A DNA stretch of 64,000 nucleotides from Cladopsammia gracilis (taxonomy: Eukaryota; Cnidaria; Anthozoa; Scleractinia; Dendrophylliidae), in the NCBI GenBank assembly GCA_022457155.1, contig JAJGOT010000030.1, forward strand, positions 1,382,001 through 1,446,000, read 5' to 3'. The notes below the pieces were generated by a model, which saw only the letters and a program-made list of their open reading frames with translations, was not told the origin of the DNA and did not search any database. Shown here one piece after another: positions 1 through 12,143 of this stretch (position 1 is its first letter; each line of letters opens with the position of its first letter). The position numbers were made by a program, and so were the translations under genes.

Positions 1-220
1 ACTTCAACTTGTGTTTTCCCTACCTTTTCCTATACTTCGTGAAATCCCTACCCTTTCATATACTTCAACCCGTGAAATCCTTACCCTTTCATATACCTCC
101 AGCCTCAAAAAGGTACCCCTTTCGGGCGGAGCATCCCCGTATAGCCCATTATAGGGAATACCCCCCCCCCCCGGGTTGAAATACAAGTGAATATATAAGT
201 GAAATACAAGCATTTCTCCC
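1..220 (-). repeat. ~33-bp tandem repeat and C-run
   Basis: Three imperfect units of about 33 bp built around CCCTACCCTTTCATATACTT lie between 1 and 100, followed by GGTACCCC and a run of C at about 161-174. The minus frame reads as an 11-residue periodic peptide (VYERV-ISR), which is repeat translation and not a gene. A related low-complexity block recurs at 9205-9500. Confidence 0.55.
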
Positions 221-637
221 ACTGAAAATAATCATATCTCGACACAAGTGAAGATGTCAATTCTATCTTCACTGTAAAGAATGACGATATCAATATCTTC
301 ATGTTAGCTGCCATGGTTACCAGAGCTAAAAAGGTGTTGGTCTTAAGTCGAAACATCTTCAGAACTTACTCGCAATTCTTGGAAAATCTTCGGAAATCTT
401 CGGATATTTTCAAAAAATTAATGTTTCGTTGAATCAAATAAACAAAATAATAACATAACTGCTTGAAGATATGAAATTTCTCTTCTCATGTCTTCATCGA
501 TCTTAACACTCGTAGAAAAATTTCACATCGCCAAACACGAATGCATTATCTTCTAATTAGCAAGTTACTGAATTTCCGGTTCGTTTTACGGCTTATTTTC
601 AGACTCATGTATTAGGAATTTTTTATTTTTTACGTAG

Positions 638-894
638 GTGGTTGCATCAGCCGACGCGTCAAGTATCTTCCACCAAAAAACGGTCATTATTTGGAAGGTC
701 ACGTGTTTTTAAATCTTACCATTGGAATAAACACACCATGTCAGCGGCGATGCGTAATGGAGAGAGAATGTGTTTCCGTCAACATTGGTCCGGCAGTTAA
801 TGACAAAATTGTATGTGAATTAAGTAATTCAGACCACTTGCAGCATCCACAAGACCTTAAACCAAAACCAGGCTGGAATTACAGAGGCAACGAG
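638..894 (+). CDS. Copy A exon: PAN/Apple domain
   Basis: The acceptor is TACGTAG before 638 and the donor GAG|gtacga follows 894. The frame is open throughout and begins GCISRRV. It contains the cysteine pattern PCQRRC, REC, VCEL and the motif GWNYRGNE that typically closes PAN-like modules in cnidarian proteins. PAN/Apple domains bind proteins or carbohydrates extracellularly. The copy in B differs by one replacement (P to S in NIGPAV) and one silent change. The exon ends in phase 0, matching the next exon. Confidence 0.75.
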
Positions 895-3800
895 GTACGA
901 ATTGTACATAATAATACATATGGTAACGATGGTGATGGCGATGGCGATGGCGATGGCGATGGTGATGGCGATGTGGTTAACGGTGGGGAGGGAGGATAAC
1001 AAAGATGTTGCCAAAAATGTAAATGATGATGATAATGGTGACGATGGTGGCGTGGAAATAGTGATAGTTTAGCTGATACTGGTGATAATAGTGATGACGA
1101 TGAAGATGGTGATAATGCATGATATCCATGAAAATAATGATAAAAATGCTAGATAGTGTTGGTAATTACAACGTTAATCACGATTAAGATGAGGATGTTG
1201 ATGATAACTATGTCGATAATGATGATGATGATGATGATGATGATTAAAATTACTCGCTTGGTGAATGTAGTAATGATAATTATGATGATAATGACGACGA
1301 TGATGACGATGATGATGATGATGATGATGACGATGATGATGATGACGATGATGATGACAATGACGGCGATGGTGACGATGATTATGACGCTGGTGTTGGT
1401 GATTATATTATATAATAGTGATGGTAAATATGGTGATTACTGTTATTATTACGAAGGCGCAATATTTAGGTTTAGTCAGGAACCATTAATGCGTCTCTGT
1501 CTCAGTATGTTACAGCTGATGCTGAAACACTTAACTACTCCCCTTTTGACATTGAATAACTAAACCAAACTTAGCAACTTAACTACCAATATCTTGCTTT
1601 GACTGATTCCACAGGAGCATAATATTTACAATTGTGTTTTTTTGCAATCAGAATCTTTGCGCCACCTACCCCTGCCTTAACAGCGGCAAGTGTTATTCGG
1701 GATATACTGATAAAAAATACTTATGCGAGTGCCCATCTGGCTACACAGGAGAAAACTGCGAGAAAGGTAAAAGCCATCCTAAACAGTAATTTTAACGATA
1801 CAATCGTATTGCTTATGATTTATATCTTGATTCGAGCCCCAGTTATCTTAAAAATATACATCTATTGTTATGAGTAAAATAAAATTGTATTGTATTGCAT
1901 TGTATTGTATTGTATTGTATTGTATTGTATTGTATTGTATTGTATTGTATTGTATTGTATTGTATTGTATTGTATTGTATTGTACTGACTGGGAAAATAG
2001 TCATGTATCTGTGTTACATAGAACTACAAACTAACACTAAGAACATCATATGCGGGATTGTCTACAGGCAGCATAACAATACAGAAGCTTTTCTTAACTA
2101 TGTTTCATCTACTCTTGAACAGCTGAGCAGCAGTAACAAAACCATTTATTTCCTTGGGGACTTTAATATAGATCTGTTAAAATATGAGTCCTGTTCCTTC
2201 AGAGCCAGAATTTACTCGAAACTATTCAGAGTTTATCTTTTTTGCCCACAATCGATAAACCAACCAGAGTCCTCGGAAATTCGACCACCTTAATTGATAA
2301 TATATTTACCAATAATCTTAATGAATTTTTGACAAGTGGAAATATCGTATCGGATGTAAGTGATCATTTTGTGTAGGTTTGTCTTTCTACTTCCCATTGT
2401 GAGGCGTACAAAACACAGTCAATCAAATAAGTAAGAGATTATTCACGATTCAATGAGAACCAATTTTTAATGGAGTTATCGGAAATTAACTGGAATAAAT
2501 TTTGCGATAAGCCGGATACCAACTTAGTGTTTTCGACCTTTTACAATAAAATCAATAAAGTAGTGAACAAGCATGCCCCAATGAAAAACAGCTCCAAAAG
2601 GAAGTTTAAAATTCTTTCCAAACCTTGGATAACAAAAGGCTTAATGACCTCAATAAGAATAAAAAATATTATTTTTTTCTCAGAGCGTGAGCGGGCGGAA
2701 TCCTGCGAATCCTGCAATATGATTGGTTCCGGGAGCGGGCGGAAATTTACGATCTTGCCCGCTCACTCAACGATTCCGCCCGGGTTGCGTAGTTGCATGA
2801 TTCACGATAATTTGTGACTCCGTTGTTTTAAGCTTGTGAGCCCTGGTATTATTGGATTTTCTCGTCAAATATGGACCCAGACGAAAGCTACCAAAGCGGA
2901 AGCGAATTTTATTAGCCAGATAAAATATTTAACGACATAAATGAAGAAAACAATGAAGAAAACCAGCAAAGTTTCACCATGCATTGCTGACATCGGCTGA
3001 CAAAGATCCGAAAACACACTAAAGATCTTAACGCTTCAACGAGGTATCAAAAAGACTCAATGAAGAAAGAGAGGTTAAACTAAGTGGATAGAGAAATCAG
3101 CCGTAAAATTAAAGGCCAATGTTATTTCTCGAAAAGGCGAGTACAAGTTTGGATTTTATGATTTGTTGATTTTATAGTTCGTTCGGAGTTTGTTGTTGTT
3201 TTGATTTTGCAAAGCGACATTTGTGGCTTAAAAATTACCGTGATTAGACAATCTAGCGCTTGTTTACAAAGGTTTTGACTGCATTTGATTTAAGTGTTCT
3301 TATTTTTCCGTTTTTCTTTTTCTTCTAATCGAGATTCTGTGAAATTTCATTAAAAAGTGTTGCTTAAATTTGTCATTCTAGTTTTGTACGGGTTGTTTTC
3401 AGTTAATTTATACGCATTTTGGCGATCGGATTTTACGAGATAATTCGTACTTTAACTACATTGCTCGGTTAGTATGCTTATATTCCACAGTTTTTGCTTT
3501 CATTAATCTAAATTCTGTAAGTTTTCATTCAAGAAGATATCATTTTTAAATAAGAATAGCTCAGTTTACGTTTTCGCACTGCTATGAATGAATTACGCTC
3601 GACTTTCCATTTGTAGAAAAATTTGAAAAGTTTTTCTTTAAGTTAATCTTCAGCTTTCCACGGCTTCGCTGTAGGCAAGAACATTTCTCTATCCTCGCCG
3701 CAGGCAAACACAACAGCCGTTTATTCTACCGAGAGAAATAAACTGATAGAAATTAGTTCACTTTGCAAAATAAGTTTTTTTGTTTCTGAATGAAAAAGTT

Positions 3801-6800
3801 GTGAAGATTACCGAGTTACTTTTTGCACGCGTTGTGTCAGTTTTGCTTTACGCGGCGCGTAAAGACATTTATTTTATACATACTGAGATTTACACACCAG
3901 AAAACTATGAGATAAAAATCGTCCCTTCACGTATGACAAGCTATCCTATTGGTCATACGATTTGCCTCACCAGTGAAGAATATCGTATGACCAATCAGAA
4001 TCGCGATACGACATTTTTCACTAGTGACAAAAATCGTACGCGGGAATTCCCGCCATTCAGTGTGCCTTCGCCCTCCTTAAAGGCCTCGAAGAAATTCATT
4101 CATGGCGACAAAAGGGTTTAAAGTTCCATCACTTCAATGAAAAATGCGGATTTCTGCGGACCTAAAGAAAAGAACTTTAACAGATATTGCTGAAAGGGAA
4201 AATATACGTTTAACAGGAGAAAGAATAAGGCTAAAAGAAGCTTAAAAAAAGCAATTAAATCGCCAAACGTGCAAGCAAGTTTGAACTCTCGCCATTTGTT
4301 GTTGTTATGAAAGCGGCAAAAACTTCAAAACACAGGTACGCAAACTTGCTTTGTTTTTGTCGTAAAGTGTCTTATTATGTATAGTCTTGTGACAGTTTTG
4401 GAAAAAAATTATTGTCGTGGTTATTTTTGTTAGATGTGTGAATTCGGTGAATTTTTCCACTTGAAAGTTGAGTCTGACAATAAACCAAGAACCCTTCTAC
4501 TAAAGTGTTGATAATTTAATCGTTTCGTCTTGTTTTTCTGTTGTGTAAATCTCAGTATGCATATAATAAACAAATTACTTCACGGTTCGTTCGCTTGTAC
4601 AATTTTTATTCACTCGTTGGAAAGAATCACAAACTCACTCGCTCGCAAAGCCTCGCTCGTTCGTTGATTCTTCCCAACTCGTGAATAAAAATCGTACGCG
4701 CTCACCAACCGTGAAGTAACCTCTATTTCTTGAAAAGCTGTACAAGTATATCAAGATTTTCTCGGCAAATCGCAGAATTGAAGTAGGAAAAAAATAAATA
4801 AGTTATTTACCGGCCTTGGTCGGTCCGTATAGGAAAAAACTGTGCCCTCGGTCTCGAGTACGGCCCGAGGCCTGCGGCCTCGGGCCGTACTCGAGACCTC
4901 TGGCACAGTTTTTTCCTATACGGACCTCCCGGCCGGTAAATAACATATATATCTTTACCTAAACGACGATACTGACAAATATAGGATCTATCGTAATAAA
5001 CTGACAACACTAATTCGATCAAGTAAAAAGAACTACTATCACCATTATTTTACGTCAACATTATTTGATATTAAGCAAACGTGGAACGGGATTAATTCGC
5101 TGATATTTCGCAACAGAAATAAAGTAAATAAAATAAATAGTCTCAAAACCAGTAAAAATAATAAATTAACATGCAACCATAAAGAAATAAGTAATACAAT
5201 GAATAACTATTTTGCAAACGTTGGCCACAAATTAGCCAGCGCCATACCCCCTGTGGAAAAATGTTTCAATCATTTTCTAGATCCACCAGTACTTAATACG
5301 TTCAGTTTTGAACCAGTTACTCCAAGTGACATTGTGAGTGAAATCAGTCTGTTATCAAATAATAAAGCCTATGGGCTTTATCCGTGTCCTATTAAACTTC
5401 TTAAAATGGGTAAATATATTATAAGTCAACCTTAAGCAAATATTTTTAACCAATCTATCTCATGTGGAATTTGTCCAGATAAACTTAAACTTGCTAAAAT
5501 ATAATTCCCGTTTTAAGGCAGATGATGCCACGGAGGCAGGAAACTATCGCCCCATCTCCCTTCTGTCTGTTTATAACAGAATTTTTGAAAAACTTATGTT
5601 TACTAGACTCAGTAAATTTATTGACAAATATGACATCCTATTTGCCTCACAATACTTGACAATACTTTCGTACTAAATATAATACCCAACACGCAATACT
5701 TGATATTATTAACACATGGACCAAGGAAAATACACGTGTGGAATTTTTATTGATCTTAAAAAAGCGTTGAATCATAGTATTCTTTTATCTAAGCTCTACA
5801 ATTACGGTATCAGGGGTGTTGTGCATGACTAGTTTAACCCTCGGACGTACAAGGGCGGGGGGGGGGGGGGCACAAAGTGCCCGCGGTAACTTTCAACATT
5901 CATAACTTCTTTAATAGGTATTCAAACGCCATCACACTTTGTGACTTTTCCTAAAATTTATCTGGCAACAATTTGATATGACAATTTATTGATCACGTGA
6001 CTTGATGTTTCCATGGCAACATTATTTTGACAGCCATGTTTTTCAAAATTTGCATATTTGTACCTTTGAATGAAGAAAAACAATGTTTATTGCTATAACT
6101 TTTACATTTTTACGTCATTTAGCGTTTATTTATTAGTTTCGATTAATTTTGCGTCAATTTGGATGGTTTTTAAGAGGTTTTAAAAAATTTCAGAAATCCA
6201 AGATGGCGGATCCAAGATGGCGGCCGTATAACTAATTACCTAATAACTACGTCATGTGACGTCATCATTCCATTGTGCGGACCGCAAAGGAGACAGCTTT
6301 GGACGTACTATGTACCCTCTAGGTTTCATTGTCATAGCCTTAATGTTGTTGAAGTTACGAGGGGGGCCACATTGTGCCCCCCCCCCTCGTAACTTCAGGC
6401 TCAGGAACTCAAAAAAAGCCCAGGCCGAATAGGGTTAAGGTTTTTCTCCGATATTTTCAAGACCATTTAAGATTAGCACATGCCGTTTTTAGTAGCTGTT
6501 CATTTATCTTTGAGACACATTTTGGTAAAGTTTGGCGACAACTGGTTGTTTTGGTAACGAGATATGACGTCATAAGTAACATGTGGTCAACCCATTTTTG
6601 AAGAAAAAAGCGTGTTTTTCACCTTTTTTCCGCGAAAAAAACATATAAAATGCTACCAAAAGCATCCGAATGTTTGATTGTATGTTATTTTGCAACTCTA
6701 GCAGAAAATATTTCCAATTTCCGAATTTTTCTGATAAATCTAAATTTTTAGTAAAATGCAAGATGGCGGCCACCTTGGCGGCCATTTTGGATGACGCCAC

Positions 6801-7014
6801 GGACCCCAGCAGCGCCCCAACCCATAATATTTACCTTATCTTGTAGAGCACATCGCGGGCTATCTATTAGATGTAAAATATTTCCGAAATATTGCAACAT
6901 CGCAAAAACCCAAGGGGGGGGGGGGGGGGGGGTTTGCAACAACCCTCCCCTTGTACCACGGTTGGGGTATAAGTTTGCGTGTACGTCAGAGGGTTAAATC
7001 ATACCTAACAAACC

Positions 7015-7063
<49 letters not shown>

Positions 7064-10000
7064 CTTTATTAACGTGCCAGTCAAAATCTAGCAGAGGGGA
7101 TTCCACACTGCTAATAGGGGACACCTAACTATCTAAAATATAATCCAAAAAATACAAAAACAAATCAATAAAAATTTGAGACCAAAATCTACAAAGTCTA
7201 GAATTAGAAACTACCATTGATAACTCACTAACATAAACACCTCAAAACTCTAATTTTATTATACTAATTATCAAAATTCTAAAAAATCTTGTAATTAAAA
7301 ATGTAATTAAGAAAATTTAAAATCATGAATTGCAAAGGTAACAGCCACTACATCCATCCAAGATGTCACTCAAATCAAGACTTCGTATCCGGGTCTTAAA
7401 CTGCGTAAGACTGGTGCCGATATGTCTGTGCTTGACCGTAAACAAACAACACTTGTTAATGACACTATATCAAACCAAGAACTAACACTCTGTGAGGTTC
7501 CACAGGGTTCAGTACTTGGACCACTTTTATTCCTCCTGTACATTAATGATATTCACAAACCAAGCTGTGTGCTCAAATTTTATGTTTGCCGATGACACTA
7601 GCATGTTGTATGCTAATAAAAACTTACGCGAACTTGAAATCCAAATTAACACTGAACTTGGAAATCTTTGTGATTGGCTGAAGGCCAATAAGCTATCACT
7701 TAATATTAAGAAATCTAACTTTGTAATTTTTCATCCGCGTCAAAAATCCTTACCATTTATGCCACGTATTACTGTTCTTGATAATGAAACAAATTCACAC
7801 AAACTTCTCGAGATGAAGGAATATGTTAAATACCTAGGAGTTTAGTATTGATGCTGATCTCTCCTGGAAACACCATATTGAGCACATATCTGGAAAAATC
7901 AGTAAATGCGTTGGTGTTATAGCAAAGTTAAGACATTTTGTTCCTTGTCAAACGCTCTTGACTATCTTTCAGTCCCTAATTTCGCCCTATCTAACCTATG
8001 GTATATGTGCTTGGGGCCAAGGTGCTAAAGTTCATACAAATAAATTATTGATTCCTCAGAAAAGAGCTCTTCGATTGACATTTTTCGCTAAACCTACGGG
8101 CGATGCCTTTCCGTTCTTCCAGCAAACGAGGACTCTACCATTAACCTTTTTAAATTTTGAACGTCTTTCGCTGTTGATGCATGACGTTTATCACCAAACT
8201 ATTCCAAGTAATCTGAGAAGTATGTTCAGACTAACCACCGATGTACATAACTATAGAACCAGGTCTGCATCAAACCAAAATTATTATGTTGAGTACTCCC
8301 GAACGGAAAAAATGAAAAAAATCATTTGCGAGAACTGGTGCTATGATATGGAACGGACTACCTAAATCTCTTAAATCGTTGAGGAAATCTCAATTCAAAT
8401 CGAAAATCAAACAAATTCTTCTGGAGATTCTTCAGAAAACAAATGATTATATTGTAATTTAATGATCTATGATTGTAATTTTTATGTGTTTATAGAGGAT
8501 ATTATGATGTAAGATAGTGTTTTTTATTATTATTAATCTTATTAGTATTATTTAAACCAGTATAGTGTAACAGTTTTGCCACTATATATATATATATATT
8601 ATATATTTTTGTTATCATTTAGATTAGATTATGTGCACGGCATGTCTGAAAATCAGTTTCACTGAGCCGTTTTACCATGTTTAAATAAAGTTAATTGAAA
8701 GTTAAAGTTAATTGATTGATTGATTGATTGATTGATGTTCCCCAAATACTTTGTGATATTGAGCAAATGAAAATGTTATAATTTGCATATTTTATTTATT
8801 TCCCGCGTCTGCGCATGCCACCAATATCATGATTTTATCGAAAGCTTTAAAATAATCTGTAACTCCACAGATCAGCTTCTGTATTGTTATATTGTCTTAC
8901 CTTTATTATTTTCAATTACATTACTTTTCCCTGCCTCGAATAGCGTTTTTGCTAATTTGCAGGGCAACTGTATTTAAGTTTATATGTCTAATAAATTTTT
9001 GTTTGTTGTTGTTGTTGTTTGTTGTTAATGGTTTTTTGTCAAACAAGTTGTTCATAACATGATGTAGCTTTTCAAAAAGGACAACTCATTAATTAGTGTA
9101 AGCTATTAAAAACTCTACGTGTTTAAATGCAATCTGTAACTAATAATAACTTCGTTTTTCAGTCTCTTTTTCTCCCAGCTGTTTATATAGCTAACAAATA
9201 ATCATTGTACGGTGCCGGTTACGATAGGGGAACTGGCCGAACCTTTGGGAGGGTACCCGGGGGAGGGTACCACCTTCCCTTGTTGTTACACGGATATAAG
9301 GCCCGAAGCCTAGGAGTATTCTTCGTCAACTATTTGGGGGGGGGGGGGGGGGAGTGTACGACCCGCGTGTTGAAAACTATACCCACTATTACACCAAATT
9401 ATGTGATTTTCCCTACCCATTCTCAGACCGAACCCGTAAAATGTACCCCTCAAGTCAACATTGCAGAAATCTACACCCATTCCAGCCTGGAAGTGTAAAA
9501 ATCGTCCGGATTGTAACCTGAAAGTGAATGTTTAAAACATCGATATCTTTTAAGCGGATTAACTATTGATCTTTTAGAAAACTAAAGACAGTAAGGAGCA
9601 CACTGATTATCTTTTTCAGTTATCTGTCTCAGATTAGGATTGCATGTCTGTGTCTAACACCATTTTGTTGATTGATCCTCCTATCGTTTAGATGTCAACG
9701 AATGCAAAGTCGGCACTCACGATTGCGATGAGAATGCAAGCTGTACAAACATTCTTGGCTCCTTCAATTGCAGCTGCAAGAAGGGATACACTGGGAATGG
9801 TAGTCTCTGTTCAGGTATAAGTTCTGTTTTATTTCTTAAGGCTGCAACATGGACTTCATTGGAGATCAGATGAGCTTAAAATTGGGTTACTGAAGCATGT
9901 TTTGGAAAACAAGAGACAGCAAGGGGACACGCCGCAGACCTGTTTTCTGCTTCAGTTATCTTTAATTAGGGTTTGGATGCGTTTGTCTAAGCTCATTTTA

Positions 10001-10573
10001 TTTATTTCTTTTTATCATGTAATTTAGACGTCAACGAATGCAAAGACGGCACCCACGACTGCTATAAGAATACAAGCTGCGCAAACATTCCTGGCTCCTT
10101 CAATTGCAGCTGCGAGAAGGGATACACTTGGAATGGTAGTCTCTGTTCAGGTATTAAGGCTGTAACCAGGGATTCATTAGAGATGAGCTTCAAAGTGGGT
10201 TATTTATTGGTCTTTTCGAAAAAATAACAACAACGGCCGACACACTGATTTATATACTTCTTCGGCTATCTTTAATCAGGGTTTGTTTCTTTTCTGTACC
10301 TTTCTGTTTGTTTCTTTTTTGTACTACTGTTTTGTTATCCAGATATCGATGAATGCAGCAATGGAACCCATGACTGCCATGAGAATGCAACCTGTACAAA
10401 CATTCCTGGCTCCTTCAATTGCAGCTGTTACAAGGGTTTCATTGGAGATGGGCGCTTGTGTGCAGGTATCAGGTTTTTTCACCCTCCCGGCATATACAAG
10501 TCTATATATAGTACTATTCGTTTAGTGGTTATATATGGATGCATGAGAACATACACGTTTTAATATCGGGAGA

Positions 10574-10657
<84 letters not shown>

Positions 10658-11608
10658 CATACCATCTGAAGCGGTTTCACAAAGATAATTTAAATTCAAG
10701 CTGGTGAAATAATTTTCCCAGGCTAAGTATAAACAATAACAATATCTACTGGGAATAAAAAAATAAAGTTACATAATCAAGATTCTAAAAAATCAAAAAG
10801 AAGCTTTCGCCTTTGGTGTGGGATGGTATCGAGTAAAAGAACACAAATGGGGTTATATGCGGTAAGAGGCCAATCCGTCCTAAAAGAACCTTTTAATTTT
10901 TTTAAACACATTAAGTAATGATCCGCATAAGAAGGATAGCGCTGAACGGCAATGGAATGTCAAGCACGATGGAATGTCAAGTTTTTTCATTGTTACAACT
11001 GGTGATCTCATTGGCCTAGACTCAAAAACCGCTAAAAGGTTACGGTTCATGGCGCATTTTGTCTAATTTTTTTAAGGTTTCAAGTAATTTGAGACCCAAT
11101 CGCACAACATACAATTTTTAAAAGATATTGCATTACTTCATCAAAGAAGCAAAATTATTAGCTATTGTCTTCTCCTATTCTGATTGGTTAAGCACGAACA
11201 TTTCCTAAAATTTATTTGACGCAAATGGATTTTCTTTATTTTATACACCTTATTCATGAATGGCGTCGATTTATTATTCTTTTGTATTTATTTTAATTAG
11301 CCTCACTAGCCTCGTTAGCATGTGCAAAATTCAAAAGAACTTATACTCTAAAATGAGGCTAGTAAGGCTAATTAAAATAAATACAAAAGAATAATAAATC
11401 GGCCGCCATTTATGAATAAGGTGTATAATGAAATATAATTATTAACCATCAGCTCCTCCTCTATTCTTGAAATCAAAGATATTCTATGTGGGAAAGAGCC
11501 AATGCCGCAGAACAATGAAGTTTGCTATCGTTCTTATGTGAAACATTACTTAATTAAATTTGCGACACCCTTACTCAAAGGTTATTTTCAGCGTGCGCCA
11601 ACAACGCA

Positions 11609-11645
<37 letters not shown>

Positions 11646-12068
11646 GCCACACAAGTAATAACAAAGAAGAATACAACAGAGTAATTTAAATAACGTACAA
11701 AGAAAAAGTGCGGGAAGACCGTAAAGAAACTACAATATACGTGTTTCGGCCTCCCCAATTAACTAAATTGCATTGCATTCAATGCAACAAAACTAAACCC
11801 GTCGGCAGATGAAGTATCATTCATGCTTGTAGTCGGAAACCGCCCGAGATAAAAAAAATAAAAATAAAAATGAAATTAATTAAAAATGCTATTTCGTGAG
11901 AAAAGTTATTCATAACATGATATAGTCATTTAAGAAACGAGTTGCCCTTTTAAAAAAGGATAACTCATTAGTCGATACCTACATGTAATAAGTGATACGT
12001 TTCGCTGGGTTTTCAGCTTGTTTTTTTTTTATATCAGTTTTAATACGGAGATATGGTTATGCTTAACA

Positions 12069-12143
<75 letters not shown>

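Larger units (their letters stand above)
2685..4944. repeat. Composite repeat block nested in the LINE, copy A
   Basis: The block starts with GAGCGGGCGGAATCCTGCG and its inverted counterpart (to about 2790), then AT-rich sequence without recognisable genes, two foldback palindromes (4575-4719 and 4802-4944), then LINE sequence resumes. The open frame at 3780-4121 overlaps inverted CGTATGACCAAT motifs and shows no protein-like features. Equivalent in B: about 40131-42354. Confidence 0.5.
1985..5830 (+). mobile_element. Degenerate LINE (endonuclease to early RT), copy A, interrupted
   Basis: Frames at 2045-2380 carry GDFNIDLL and further C-terminal endonuclease blocks of CR1/Jockey-type LINEs. 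2470-2660 continues the linker region. 5000-5440 and 5510-5820 continue into RT blocks (NYRPISLLS). An unrelated ~2.2-kb block lies inside (about 2685-4944). Frameshifts and stops are frequent. The rest of RT is missing: sequence jumps at GCATGACT to the next repeat, whereas copy B carries the catalytic part. Confidence 0.7.

Noticed and set aside
1156..1563. Met-rich 135-codon frame
   Set aside because: Translation of the (GAT/ATG)n tract; its length tracks repeat number between copies.
3780..4121. 113-codon frame conserved in both copies
   Set aside because: Conserved only because the whole block was duplicated; it contains inverted CGTATGACCAAT repeats, has no domain, and an indel near 3888 changes its text.
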